Positions 1 through 7,741 of a DNA stretch of 16,201 nt are shown in pieces (position 1 is the stretch's first letter; every line of letters begins with the position of its first letter). A model generated the notes under the pieces. That model was not told the origin of the DNA, did not search any database, and was given only the letters and a program-made list of their open reading frames with translations. Source of the DNA: CAZUNB01 sp964622235 (lineage in GTDB: Bacteria > Patescibacteriota > Saccharimonadia > Saccharimonadales > JAGPDM01). The stretch lies in assembly GCA_964622235.1 (NCBI GenBank), contig CAZUNB010000024.1, forward strand, positions 1 to 16,201, read 5' to 3'. Made by a program: the position numbers and the translations under genes.

Positions 1-52
1 CTCTAGTATTAGATGATAATTAGCTGAATGCTGCACCTGTGTTTTGTGAAGG

Positions 53-81
53 AGTCATTCAAATCGTATTGTTGAACGACT
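53..81. other. Hairpin just downstream of the hydrolase gene
   Basis: Two 10-nt arms (53-62 and 72-81) pair fully if one G-U wobble is allowed, with a 9-nt loop between them. The hairpin lies 15 nt beyond the stop of the minus-strand hydrolase gene. It could stabilise or end that transcript, but no run of T follows it on the minus strand, so it is not a typical intrinsic terminator. Confidence 0.35.
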
Positions 82-95
82 ATGAACCTTCGCAA

Positions 96-1193
96 CTATT
101 TGGCTGGTTCTATGGTTATGGCTGCTTTACGTATAAGATTTAGCTCTTCGCGTGATGCCCTAGACACAAAATACAACCATTCTTCGCTAATCTCTCCATG
201 CTCATTCAATCCTTCTAGCAATAAACTGAATCTAACTTCATTTTCAGTATCTTGATCTATGATTCCACCTAGATGAGCACTTGGTCGTGGCTTAACGATG
301 ACACCTTGATGTTTTTCAAAAATTTTTATCCAATTATCAATTTGACTCATAGCGTCAAGTGCGAAGCCAGTTACAGTGGCAAACTGCTTTGTAGAAATTA
401 ATTTTGCTAGCACCCCAGCTTCTCCACTCTTCAAAACACCTATCTTATTGATGTCTGATAGTAGTACTCCTGGTTTTGGATCTATCGTAGCAGCAATAGG
501 TGCCTTGCTTCTTCGAAAGCGTTTGTATAATCCACGTGCCGCAGATACAGCTTCAGTCGCTGCTTGACCAATTAGCCTTACCACGCCCAATGTATCAGAA
601 TAATTTAACTCTTCTGGGAAACAAGGGGCAATAAGATTTGCATAAATGATTTCTCGATTAAATAACTTTTTATGGGCAAGCACACCCATGCCAACCATTG
701 CCCCTCGTGACTCGCCATAATATATCATTTTTTTAGTATCAAAAATACCTTGATCGGCCACAGCGTTAAATGTCGTATGCATATTAAGAGCGCTGTATTC
801 AAGCGTCGGCTTTTTTGGTGGATCTTTCGATTTATCCGGTGGCACATAACCTTCAGCACCGATTAGAATAACTGGAAAACCAAGCCCCATAAAACGTAGT
901 TGTGTGTCCTGGTTTAACCCTAAAACACTTGTCGCGAGGGCGGTACCCATGCCAATTGGTATATCTGTTTTCTGATTCGTCGGCGTCCCAATCATAACCG
1001 GATATCGCATGCCATCTTCGAGCTCAATTATGTATGGCTCAATAATGCCTTCAGGAGTAAGTATTATTTCTGCATCAGGGTCTCTATCAAAACTAGTGTA
1101 GTTTTGCATAAATGGTTCGGGGCGTTTCTCAGACTCCAGACCTTTACCTCGAAGGTCTTCATGGTCTGGAGGCTCTGTTTCTGATTCAGTCAT
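96..1193 (-). CDS. Alpha/beta-hydrolase-like protein of unknown substrate
   Basis: The product is 365 aa with no obvious signal peptide or membrane segment, so it is probably cytoplasmic. Residues 158-164 read YYGESRG, a nucleophile-elbow pattern (GxSxG) with Ser162 as candidate nucleophile, preceded by a hydrophobic strand. A second hydrophobic strand near 106-112 (FPVILIG) fits the core of an alpha/beta-hydrolase fold. His307 in SAHLGG is a candidate catalytic histidine. The first 45 residues are acidic, low in complexity and probably disordered. The start ATG at 1193 faces the acetyltransferase operon across a 144-nt divergent gap. No substrate can be named, and the family is inferred from the elbow motif only. 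Confidence 0.6.
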   Translation of the reverse strand: MTESETEPPDHEDLRGKGLESEKRPEPFMQNYTSFDRDPDAEIILTPEGIIEPYIIELEDGMRYPVMIGTPTNQKTDIPIGMGTALATSVLGLNQDTQLRFMGLGFPVILIGAEGYVPPDKSKDPPKKPTLEYSALNMHTTFNAVADQGIFDTKKMIYYGESRGAMVGMGVLAHKKLFNREIIYANLIAPCFPEELNYSDTLGVVRLIGQAATEAVSAARGLYKRFRRSKAPIAATIDPKPGVLLSDINKIGVLKSGEAGVLAKLISTKQFATVTGFALDAMSQIDNWIKIFEKHQGVIVKPRPSAHLGGIIDQDTENEVRFSLLLEGLNEHGEISEEWLYFVSRASREELNLIRKAAITIEPAK

Positions 1194-1324
1194 AATAGAA
1201 CAGACTAATCATATATTCCATATCATTTAATCATACGTTCATTACAGTTACATTTTTACGATAAGCTATAAAGCCATATATAGCAATTTCAAATAGCTAT
1301 TCGAAGCTTAGTGACAAAATACGT

Positions 1325-1330
1325 TATAAT
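1325..1330 (+). promoter_or_regulatory. -10 box for leaderless acetyltransferase gene
   Basis: This is a perfect TATAAT. The ATG at 1338 begins 7 nt after it, which is where transcription would be expected to start. No Shine-Dalgarno sequence is present and no good -35 hexamer is seen 17 nt upstream. This argues for a leaderless mRNA and for ATG 1338 over the in-frame GTG at 1311, because a start at 1311 would place the promoter inside the coding region. Confidence 0.6.
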
Positions 1331-1337
1331 GATATCT

Positions 1338-1910
1338 ATGGAATTTGAAACAGGGAAAATTCACAAACAGTTTAATACTAAATCCGGTAAAGTTTGTGTA
1401 ATTCGTTGGGTAAAAATTGAAGACTCAAAACAATTGATGGATTTTATTAATGAACTCGCGCGTGAAGATACTTTTATTGGTTATGGCCCAGAGAGTACAA
1501 AAAGTCTTAGCGAAGAGACAGATTTTGTTGTCAATCAGTTAAAAAGTTGTTACCTAAAAAATACCAGTTTTGTAGTGGCTGAGATAGAAGGTAAAATCAT
1601 TGCAACCTCCGGCATTGATATTGACTACAGTGGACACGATCGTACTAAACATATTGCTAATTTTGGTATCGCTATTTTGGATGGTTTTCGCAGCGAAGGT
1701 ATAGGGAGTCAGCTTATCGATACAATGATTGATCATGGAAAAAACTATTTGAGCGGAATATCAATGATTAAACTTACAGTTTTTGCCGAAAACCAAAGAG
1801 CGATTGGTCTTTATGAGAAGAATGGGTTTATAAAAGTCGGCACAATTCCGAATGGAGTTAAACGAAAAGGTCAGCTGTCTGGTCACGACATTATGGTAAA
1901 AGAATTATGA
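1338..1910 (+). CDS. GNAT-family N-acetyltransferase (first of pair)
   Basis: The product is 190 aa from ATG 1338. It has the GNAT layout: an N-terminal strand and helix region, a central strand FVVAEIEGKIIATSGI, then an acetyl-CoA pyrophosphate-binding loop with RSEGIGS, followed by a helix. The C-terminal part has the common NQRAIGLYEKNGF motif. Such enzymes move an acetyl group from acetyl-CoA to an amine; the acceptor cannot be told from sequence. Its last codons overlap the ATG of the next GNAT gene (ATGA, 4 nt), so the two are probably translated together. The product resembles the subgroup that includes RimI-like and small-molecule acetyltransferases. Confidence 0.85.
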   Translation: MEFETGKIHKQFNTKSGKVCVIRWVKIEDSKQLMDFINELAREDTFIGYGPESTKSLSEETDFVVNQLKSCYLKNTSFVVAEIEGKIIATSGIDIDYSGHDRTKHIANFGIAILDGFRSEGIGSQLIDTMIDHGKNYLSGISMIKLTVFAENQRAIGLYEKNGFIKVGTIPNGVKRKGQLSGHDIMVKEL

Positions 1911-2347
1911 ATATCCGATTAGCAAAAGCCGAGGACAAACAAGTGGTTTATGAGCTGTTCAAACAACTCAAGGGCGAAAAGAGTTTCGATGAAACACGTT
2001 TTGATGACAATTTTGCTGAAATTATTAAAAACAAAGATAGATACATAATTTTACTTGATGTTGAGGGCAAAACCGTCGGGATGACCGTTATCAATCTAGT
2101 CGTTGCGCTCGGTAAAACCGAAGCTCGCGTTGATGAAGTTATTGTCGACCAGCAAACACGCGGCAAAGGCGCTGGCACAATCCTAATGCAAGGTGTCGAG
2201 AAATATTGCTGGGAACAAGGCTGCGACTACATTGAATTCACTAGTCGCGCTGATAGAGCAGCCGCAAACCACCTTTATCAGAAACTTGGCTATAAACTTC
2301 GCGAAACAAATGTTTACCAAAAAAACTCAAAAACACTAGATAACTAA
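1907..2347 (+). CDS. GNAT-family N-acetyltransferase (second of pair)
   Basis: The product is 146 aa, close to the minimal GNAT size. The acetyl-CoA-binding loop reads QTRGKGAG near residues 82-89, preceded by the strand VDEVIVD. The C-terminal part has AANHLYQKLGYKLRETNVY, the usual last helix and strand. It starts inside the last codon of the preceding GNAT gene with a 4-nt ATGA overlap, so expression depends on the upstream promoter. The two copies differ clearly in sequence, so this is not a recent tandem duplication. The acceptor substrate is unknown. Confidence 0.87.
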   Translation: MNIRLAKAEDKQVVYELFKQLKGEKSFDETRFDDNFAEIIKNKDRYIILLDVEGKTVGMTVINLVVALGKTEARVDEVIVDQQTRGKGAGTILMQGVEKYCWEQGCDYIEFTSRADRAAANHLYQKLGYKLRETNVYQKNSKTLDN

Positions 2348-2380
2348 AGTTCAAATCGATAACTTGTTTCAAAAATATTA

Positions 2381-2617
2381 TTATGCAATTTGGTCAGGGT
2401 AATTGTTTGGAATGCCAGAATATCCAACTGGAAGATCAGCATCAGAAAAAACATGACCTGCACGAGTATTCATAGCTGCATTGCTTAGAAAGCTGAGCAT
2501 GCCCTCATTAAGTTCATCTGGGGTTAATGCTTCAAAGCTTCCACTTCTATAAACTGGTGGCTGTCCAGCCCATCGCTCACCTTCGCTTAACCAAGTTTCT
2601 TGCTCATCGCTACTCAT
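2381..2617 (-). CDS. Small hypothetical protein
   Basis: The product is 78 aa, acidic, with no membrane segment and no motif I recognise. Evidence that it is real is the start region: ATG 2617 is preceded by AAAAAGGA with 8 nt between AGGA and the ATG, a good Shine-Dalgarno site. A TTGACA hexamer also lies upstream on the same strand (2667-2672 read in reverse). The gene converges on the GNAT pair with only 33 nt between stops and diverges from the ATP-citrate lyase operon. The N-terminal half contains LSEGERWAGQPPVYRSGSF, with Trp and Tyr that suggest a folded domain. Function unknown. Confidence 0.55.
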   Translation of the reverse strand: MSSDEQETWLSEGERWAGQPPVYRSGSFEALTPDELNEGMLSFLSNAAMNTRAGHVFSDADLPVGYSGIPNNYPDQIA

Positions 2618-2665
2618 ACAATAGTTCCTTTTTGAATTTCATCTTAAGATTACTTCTTCTTCTTT

Positions 2666-2694
2666 TTGTCAAAACAAATATTTTATTGTATAAA
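2666..2694 (+). promoter_or_regulatory. Sigma-70-type promoter of the citrate lyase operon
   Basis: TTGTCA (2666-2671) is followed by exactly 17 nt and then TATAAA (2689-2694). This predicts a transcript start near 2701 and a 5' leader of about 48 nt before ATG 2749. The -35 element overlaps, on the other strand, a TTGACA that could serve the divergent small gene. A weaker GATACT at 2734-2739 could give a nearly leaderless second transcript. Confidence 0.6.
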
Positions 2695-2748
2695 ACACTA
2701 GCACAATCGCTTGATACTAATCATCAAATACTAGATACTAGGCTGTAT

Positions 2749-3918
2749 ATGGCACGAGTTAAATTATCTGAATATCGGGCAAAGGAACTGCTAGTTGGCG
2801 ACGACTATGTTGGAGTTTCGTTGTCGACCAATTCTTTACAGGAAAATATTGACCAATTAAAAGATGATACAGAATACATCATCAAAGTTGACCAAGGGAT
2901 TAAAAAGCGTGGCAAGCAAGGCTTAATCCGCCTCAATATCGATAAGAACTCTTCAAAGCAAGCAGTCAACGAACTAGCAGAAAAAGGTTTCGACCGTTTT
3001 ATTGCCGAGCCGATGTATGCACACAAAGATGAAGATGAACATTATGTTAGCTTTGAACGAACCCGTGAAGGAATTTTAATCAGCTACTCCCCACACGGTG
3101 GCGTTGAAGTCGAAGAACACGCAGAATCTATCCAAAGTTTCGTGTACATCCCTGATGCCAACGAACTTACACACGATACGCCACTAACATTAAAGTTTGT
3201 TAGCCATGTTGTGTCTGTAATGAACGATGAACATCTAAGTTTTGTCGAAATTAATCCGTTGGTAATCGAAGATGGTAAGTTTACGCTACTAGACGCAGCA
3301 GTTCTAGCTGATTCTGCTGGAGAATACTTTGCCAAAAACTGGAATGCGGAAGACGTTGTTGATGCTCGAAAGAAAACTCCCGAGGAAATTAGCGTTGCGA
3401 AACAAAACGACAATACACCTTCAGCACTGAGCTTACGGGTCCTAAACTCTGATGGCGCTATCTGGCTAGTCCTTAATGGCGGTGGTGCTTCAATCACAAT
3501 CGCTGATGAAGCTAGCAACCATGGAAAGGGTAAACTCGTTGGCAATTACGGTGAATTTAGTGGTGGCCCAACTCCGGAAGAAAGCTACCTGTATGTACGT
3601 GAAGTTCTATCGTTGATGCTTAAATCTAAGGCTCCTAAAAAAGCTTTAGTTGTGGCTGGAACTGTTGCCAATTTCACTGATGTGTTAAAAACTTTTGCCG
3701 GCACGATGCAAGCTATTGGAGACATAGCTGATGAAATGCGGGAACAAAATATAAAAGTATTCGTCCGCCGTGGTGGCCCGAACGAAAAAGAAGGCCTAGC
3801 TAAGATGGAGAAGTTTCTTAAAGAGCAAGACCTGTTTGGTAGCATTGCTGGTTCTGAAGGTGTGATAACCGCTGCTATAAATCATGGACTAGATTATATA
3901 TCTGAGGGAGAAAAATAG
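2749..3918 (+). CDS. ATP-citrate lyase, ATP-grasp/citrate-binding subunit (ACLA type)
   Basis: With the next gene it would form ATP-citrate lyase (citrate + ATP + CoA to acetyl-CoA + oxaloacetate + ADP + Pi) in the cytoplasm. The product is 389 aa from ATG 2749 and begins MARVKLSEYRAKELL, aligning with the starts of plant-type ACLA proteins. An ATP-grasp region carries KVDQGIKKRGKQGLI (46-60) and a later SFVEINPLVIE. The citrate-binding half has NGGGAS (243-248), GEFSGGP (268-274), ANFTDV and RRGGPN (340-345), all family hallmarks. The open frame extends upstream to 2527, but that stretch crosses the promoter and the divergent gene, so 2749 is chosen. The stop TAG shares its G with the next gene's GTG start. 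The split two-gene form is known from plants, green sulfur bacteria and others. It would be unexpected in a highly reduced bacterium. Confidence 0.88.
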   Translation: MARVKLSEYRAKELLVGDDYVGVSLSTNSLQENIDQLKDDTEYIIKVDQGIKKRGKQGLIRLNIDKNSSKQAVNELAEKGFDRFIAEPMYAHKDEDEHYVSFERTREGILISYSPHGGVEVEEHAESIQSFVYIPDANELTHDTPLTLKFVSHVVSVMNDEHLSFVEINPLVIEDGKFTLLDAAVLADSAGEYFAKNWNAEDVVDARKKTPEEISVAKQNDNTPSALSLRVLNSDGAIWLVLNGGGASITIADEASNHGKGKLVGNYGEFSGGPTPEESYLYVREVLSLMLKSKAPKKALVVAGTVANFTDVLKTFAGTMQAIGDIADEMREQNIKVFVRRGGPNEKEGLAKMEKFLKEQDLFGSIAGSEGVITAAINHGLDYISEGEK

Positions 3919-5687
3919 TGTTAGATTTATCAAAAATCCGCTCTGATTCACAAAATATTCTTGTACTTGGTAATTACCGTCCAGCGATTCAAAGTGCGCT
4001 CGATTATGACTTCTTTTCCGGACATACCGAACCAAGCATAGTCGGCATCGTGACTGCCGGTAATAAATTCCAGAAGTATTTCTGGGGTAAAAAAGAAATT
4101 ATGATTCCTTGCTACAAATCTACGCAAGAAGCAGCGAATCATGTCGAAGCTAACTGGATGTTCAATATAAACTCAGGCAGACGCGCCTATTTCTCTACAA
4201 AAGAATTTTTTGATACTTTTCCCGATGCATTTGGCGGTCACATCTTTGCCGAGGACGTACCTGAACAATTCGCTATTGATCTTTATGATACATATCAAAA
4301 ATCAGGAAAAACCCTGATCGGAACAGCCGGTGTTGGCATGTTAGTTCCAGGAGTATTCAAGCTCGGCGTAATCGGCGGTATTGACTGGCGACAATTTAGC
4401 GAAAAAGAATTGCATTTGCCTGGTAGCGCCGCGGTTCTTTCCGCGTCAGGCGGCATGGTCAACGAAATAATTACTATTGTTGCCCGCGCTGGTCATCATC
4501 TTAGTTTTGCAATTTGCTTTGGTGGCGACCGTTTTCCAACCACGAGCCCAAAAGAAGCTTTTTTAGCAGCCGAAGCCGATGAGCAAACCAAATTTATCGT
4601 ATATTATGGTGAACTTGGTGGACATGATGAATATGAGCTTGTTGAGCTGATGGATGATGGAAAAGTCACAAAACCAGTCATCGCTTATATTGCTGGGGTT
4701 GTCGGAGAGAGCTTTGATGAAGAAATCCAATTTGGCCACGCAAAAGCTTTAGCGCGACTACAGAATGAAACAGCCACCGCTAAACGAGAAGCTCTTGCTC
4801 AGGCGGGCGCTCAGGTAGCGACCGACATGAACGAATTCGTAAAGCTTATCAACGACACACCAGTCGATAATGTCGAGAAGAGCAGCGTTGATACTGACTT
4901 GTCAGGCAGAAAACCTAGTTTATTTAGTAGCACTATTTCTTCGGAGAAAGAAGAAGGCTATGCCTTTGTCGGCAAAACCTTATCGGACTGGGCGAGTGAA
5001 GGTGACTTCATCAAACAAGTTGTTAGCGGACTACTTGGCCGACAACCAAAATCAGAGCTAACTGTTGAATTTGCTCGAACCGTATTCCAGCTCAGCATGG
5101 ACCATGGACCACAGGTTTCTGGTGCGTTAAATACTATTATCACCGCACGTGCCGGTAAAAACCTAGTAGATTCTCTTGCGGCAGGCTTACTAACAGTCGG
5201 CCCGCGCTTCGGAGGAGCCGTCAACGGGGCAGCAAGTGAATGGTTCAAGGGTGTTGACGGGGAACTCGATCCTAAAATTCACGTTGAGAATTACGCCAAA
5301 CAACGGAAATTCATTCTGGGAATAGGCCATAAGAAATATAGAATTGGCATACCTGATCCTCGCACCGCAGCAATTATAAAATTTGCAGAGAAGTTGTCGG
5401 AGCATCAGCACCTTGATTATGCCAAAAAGATTGAAGCCATAACTACGGAAAAGAAATCAAATCTAATCCTCAATATTGATGGCTACATCGCTGCAATCGC
5501 GCTTGATATCTTATCTCAGGAAGAGGGCTATTCATCAAGCGATTTGCAGCAATTAATAGATATCGATTTCTTTAATGCTTTATTCGTTATCCCACGAAGC
5601 ATCGGCTTTGTCAGCCACTACCTCGACCAGAAACGCCTTGATGAAGGTCTTTTTCGTCTTCCCGATGATGCTATTTCTTTAAATTAA
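3918..5687 (+). CDS. ATP-citrate lyase, CoA-ligase plus citrate-synthase-like subunit (ACLB type)
   Basis: The product is 589 aa, near the usual 600-610. The GTG start follows a GAGGGAG ribosome site by 7 nt and overlaps the previous stop by one base. Residues 1-300 form the succinyl-CoA-synthetase-alpha-like part; His274 in IQFGHAKAL matches the histidine that is phosphorylated in the family (FGHAGA in most), and ETATAK follows as in the human enzyme. Residues about 350-589 form the citryl-CoA lyase domain, with DHGPQVSGALNTI, RAGKNLVDSL, GPRFGGA, GIGHKKY (His471) and NIDGYIAAI (Asp521). Two of the three citrate-synthase-type catalytic residues are present, but the first His, in the usual SGAHNTI, is Leu404 here. 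The nucleotides GGT GCG TTA AAT confirm this reading. The enzyme may therefore be altered or use another residue. Confidence 0.88.
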   Translation: MLDLSKIRSDSQNILVLGNYRPAIQSALDYDFFSGHTEPSIVGIVTAGNKFQKYFWGKKEIMIPCYKSTQEAANHVEANWMFNINSGRRAYFSTKEFFDTFPDAFGGHIFAEDVPEQFAIDLYDTYQKSGKTLIGTAGVGMLVPGVFKLGVIGGIDWRQFSEKELHLPGSAAVLSASGGMVNEIITIVARAGHHLSFAICFGGDRFPTTSPKEAFLAAEADEQTKFIVYYGELGGHDEYELVELMDDGKVTKPVIAYIAGVVGESFDEEIQFGHAKALARLQNETATAKREALAQAGAQVATDMNEFVKLINDTPVDNVEKSSVDTDLSGRKPSLFSSTISSEKEEGYAFVGKTLSDWASEGDFIKQVVSGLLGRQPKSELTVEFARTVFQLSMDHGPQVSGALNTIITARAGKNLVDSLAAGLLTVGPRFGGAVNGAASEWFKGVDGELDPKIHVENYAKQRKFILGIGHKKYRIGIPDPRTAAIIKFAEKLSEHQHLDYAKKIEAITTEKKSNLILNIDGYIAAIALDILSQEEGYSSSDLQQLIDIDFFNALFVIPRSIGFVSHYLDQKRLDEGLFRLPDDAISLN

Positions 5688-5716
5688 CTATATTTGATAT
5701 ATACGCTTTTTTAGTG

Positions 5717-5722
5717 TATAGT
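5717..5722 (+). promoter_or_regulatory. -10 box before hypothetical gene
   Basis: TATAGT ends 6 nt before ATG 5729, the same spacing as other leaderless starts in the window. The ATG opens only 8 codons before an in-frame TAG at 5753-5755, after which the same frame stays open to 6418. Confidence 0.45.
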
Positions 5723-5794
5723 AGTAAAATGCAGAATTTACAAAAAGTAACTTAGCCAGACGCTCAATCTGACTGTTTTGCTCCATCATCGATA

Positions 5795-6418
5795 GTGGAA
5801 ACTGAAGATTCTACAGAACTTTGGCTCTTAGGCAATGCAGATGATGCAGATGTAAAAGTTCTTCGAAATAAATTCGCCATAGAGGCAGGACTTCCAGATT
5901 TAACAGAATTTAATATTAACCCTGAAGAGTTGAGAGAATTAGAATTTCACCGCCGTATCAATGAAGCTCAACGACTAGCAGCTGGAAGTTTTTTCCCACC
6001 ACCTGGTATGCCGCAAATAGTCGGACCACTAGACAGGGAGCGGCCACCTCATAAAGATAGGTTTCCGTTGATAGTACGACGTCAAATTTTCGGAAGAACC
6101 GTAGTTGATTTTGCAAACAGAATTAAGCAACCAAAAAAGAAAGATTTTTTCGAGTATGAAGGAGCACAAAGCGTCACACTTGAAGCCGGCGACTATGTTT
6201 CGTTCCGTGGAGGACGTTTCCGTGGAATTCCAGTTGGAATGAACCATCTACCTGTTGAACATCATTTCCAATATGATGACAGCAAAGAGAGTATGGGAAT
6301 TTCTTGTCTATACAGTGGAGAAGGGCTTGGGCTAGCAATGCAGGCAGCTATCGCTTATCGCTCGCTTCGATATCTTTCGCAAGTTAATCAACTAGCAGCC
6401 ATAAAACGAGAATCATAA
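5795..6418 (+). CDS. Hypothetical protein, start uncertain (in-frame TAG upstream)
   Basis: From GTG 5795 the product is 207 aa. I do not recognise the family. The first half is acidic and helical in character (NPEELRELEFHRRINEAQRLAAG); it is followed by a proline-rich stretch FFPPPGMPQIVGP and a basic middle around VRRQIFGRTVVDFANRIKQPKKK. The C-terminal part is rich in Gly and aromatic residues (YVSFRGGRFRGIPVGMNHLPVEHHF) and looks beta-rich. GTG 5795 has no Shine-Dalgarno site. A better-placed leaderless ATG lies at 5729 in the same frame, but TAG 5753-5755 separates it from the rest. The gene may therefore be a nonsense pseudogene, start internally, or contain a base error. It lies alone between the citrate lyase operon and purA, each of which has its own promoter. 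Confidence 0.55.
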   Translation: METEDSTELWLLGNADDADVKVLRNKFAIEAGLPDLTEFNINPEELRELEFHRRINEAQRLAAGSFFPPPGMPQIVGPLDRERPPHKDRFPLIVRRQIFGRTVVDFANRIKQPKKKDFFEYEGAQSVTLEAGDYVSFRGGRFRGIPVGMNHLPVEHHFQYDDSKESMGISCLYSGEGLGLAMQAAIAYRSLRYLSQVNQLAAIKRES

Positions 6419-6450
6419 GCTCCTTAATTAGCAATTAGTTACTGATATTT

Positions 6451-6458
6451 GCTATACT
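6451..6458 (+). promoter_or_regulatory. -10 box of leaderless purA
   Basis: TATACT (6453-6458) lies 8 nt before GTG 6467, preceded by TTTGC rather than a perfect TGn extension. No Shine-Dalgarno sequence lies in between, so the mRNA probably begins at or just before the start codon. Confidence 0.55.
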
Positions 6459-6466
6459 AGATAAAA

Positions 6467-7741
6467 GTGAAACAAGCAGAAGTAACCGCAGTTATTGGTG
6501 GGCAATGGGGAGACGAAGGCAAAGGCAAGGTCGTTGATTTTCTTGCTAGCAAAGCCGACGTCGTTATTCGCGGTCAAGGCGGCGATAATGCTGGCCACAC
6601 CGTTCATAATCCGCGTGGTAAATTTGCACTCCATCTCGTCCCAGCCGGAATTTTCAATCCAGATACACTTAATATAATCGGTGCAGGAGTTGCGCTCAAT
6701 CCAAAAAGCCTACTCTCAGAAATTGATACTCTAGCAGCACAGAATGTCGCTGTTGAAAACTTATTAATTAGCCCAAAAGCTCACCTCGCGCTTGATTATC
6801 ATCTTTACATCGACCGTTACCAAGAAGACGCACGCGGTGATGGCAAAATCGGAACGACCAAGCGCGGTATCGGTCCAACCTATGTCGACAAAGCTGACCG
6901 CGTTGGCTTACCAGCAAAATACCTGCTTGATACCGATTCAGCAATGATTCAACTGGAAAAAGTGCTGACCAAGAAACGAAAATATTACGGTTTTAATGAT
7001 GTCGATGAATTCCAGGCCGATTACTATCTAGAGCTTTTCAAAGAAGTGAAACAACGCCTTGGCGCTAAGATAAGACCAGTTGAGGAGATTGTGACTGAAC
7101 ACCTCGCCAAAGGTAGTAACTTCGTTCTAGAAGGTTCACAGGGTGTTTTGTTAGATAATGACCATGGCACCTATCCAATGGTTACCAGCAGCAATACGTC
7201 AGTTGGCGGCCTTATAACTGGTGCAGGTGTTCCACCAACTGCAGTAACCAAAACAATTGGTATCTTTAAAGCTTATCAATCACGCGTTGGCTCAGGCGGC
7301 ATGCCAACCGAACTACTCGATAAAAAAGGTGATGATTTACGTATTGCCGGTCATGAATTTGGTACAACAACTGGTCGACCACGACGAGTTGGTTATTTCG
7401 ACGGTGTAGCAGCGCGCTACGCTCAGATGTTTAACGGCTTTACCGATATTGCCCTGACCCGCATCGACACATTAGCTAACCTCGGTGAACTCAAAGTAGC
7501 TCACGACTACAAGATTGATGGCGAGAAGGTGAGCTTATTTCCAGTTGACGATGCTGTACTACAAAAAGCTACACCCGAATACGATACATTTGAAGGTTGG
7601 GAAGATTTCGATCAGACCAACTATCAAGATTTGCCAGAAACTGTCAAGAATTACTGCGATGGAGTCATGAAGAATATCCCTGGTGCTAAGTTGTCTTTTA
7701 TCGGTACTGGTCAGTCTCGTAAAGATTTAATAGTACTGTAG
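6467..7741 (+). CDS. purA: Adenylosuccinate synthetase
   Basis: PurA joins IMP and aspartate using GTP to give adenylosuccinate, the first committed step to AMP, in the cytoplasm. The product is 424 aa, the usual size. The N-terminus has GGQWGDEGKGKVVDFLA, the phosphate loop with the catalytic Asp, then DNAGHTV with the catalytic His. GTTKRGIGPTYVDK is the IMP-site segment, FVLEGSQGVLLDNDHGTYP is highly conserved, and the aspartate-binding loop region reads GTTTGRPRRVGYFD. The C-terminus ends GTGQSRKDLIVL. The start is GTG with a -10 box 8 nt upstream and no Shine-Dalgarno site. No other purine genes are nearby, so here the enzyme could serve salvage from IMP as well as synthesis. Confidence 0.97.
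   Translation: MKQAEVTAVIGGQWGDEGKGKVVDFLASKADVVIRGQGGDNAGHTVHNPRGKFALHLVPAGIFNPDTLNIIGAGVALNPKSLLSEIDTLAAQNVAVENLLISPKAHLALDYHLYIDRYQEDARGDGKIGTTKRGIGPTYVDKADRVGLPAKYLLDTDSAMIQLEKVLTKKRKYYGFNDVDEFQADYYLELFKEVKQRLGAKIRPVEEIVTEHLAKGSNFVLEGSQGVLLDNDHGTYPMVTSSNTSVGGLITGAGVPPTAVTKTIGIFKAYQSRVGSGGMPTELLDKKGDDLRIAGHEFGTTTGRPRRVGYFDGVAARYAQMFNGFTDIALTRIDTLANLGELKVAHDYKIDGEKVSLFPVDDAVLQKATPEYDTFEGWEDFDQTNYQDLPETVKNYCDGVMKNIPGAKLSFIGTGQSRKDLIVL

Noticed and set aside
376..567. Open frame of 63 codons on the plus strand.
   Set aside because: It lies wholly inside the hydrolase gene on the other strand, with no ribosome site or recognisable protein features.
3084..3545. Open frame of 153 codons on the minus strand.
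   Set aside because: It is the antisense of the ATP-grasp/citrate-binding subunit. Its Ser- and Thr-rich composition is typical of shadow frames.
7727..7740. A 14-base match (TTAATAGTACTGTA) between the end of purA and 14767-14780, which might look like an attachment-site pair.
   Set aside because: Both copies are coding: one ends purA, the other encodes part of RT motif A on the other strand. A chance match of this length is expected about once in a window of this size, and no integrase is present.
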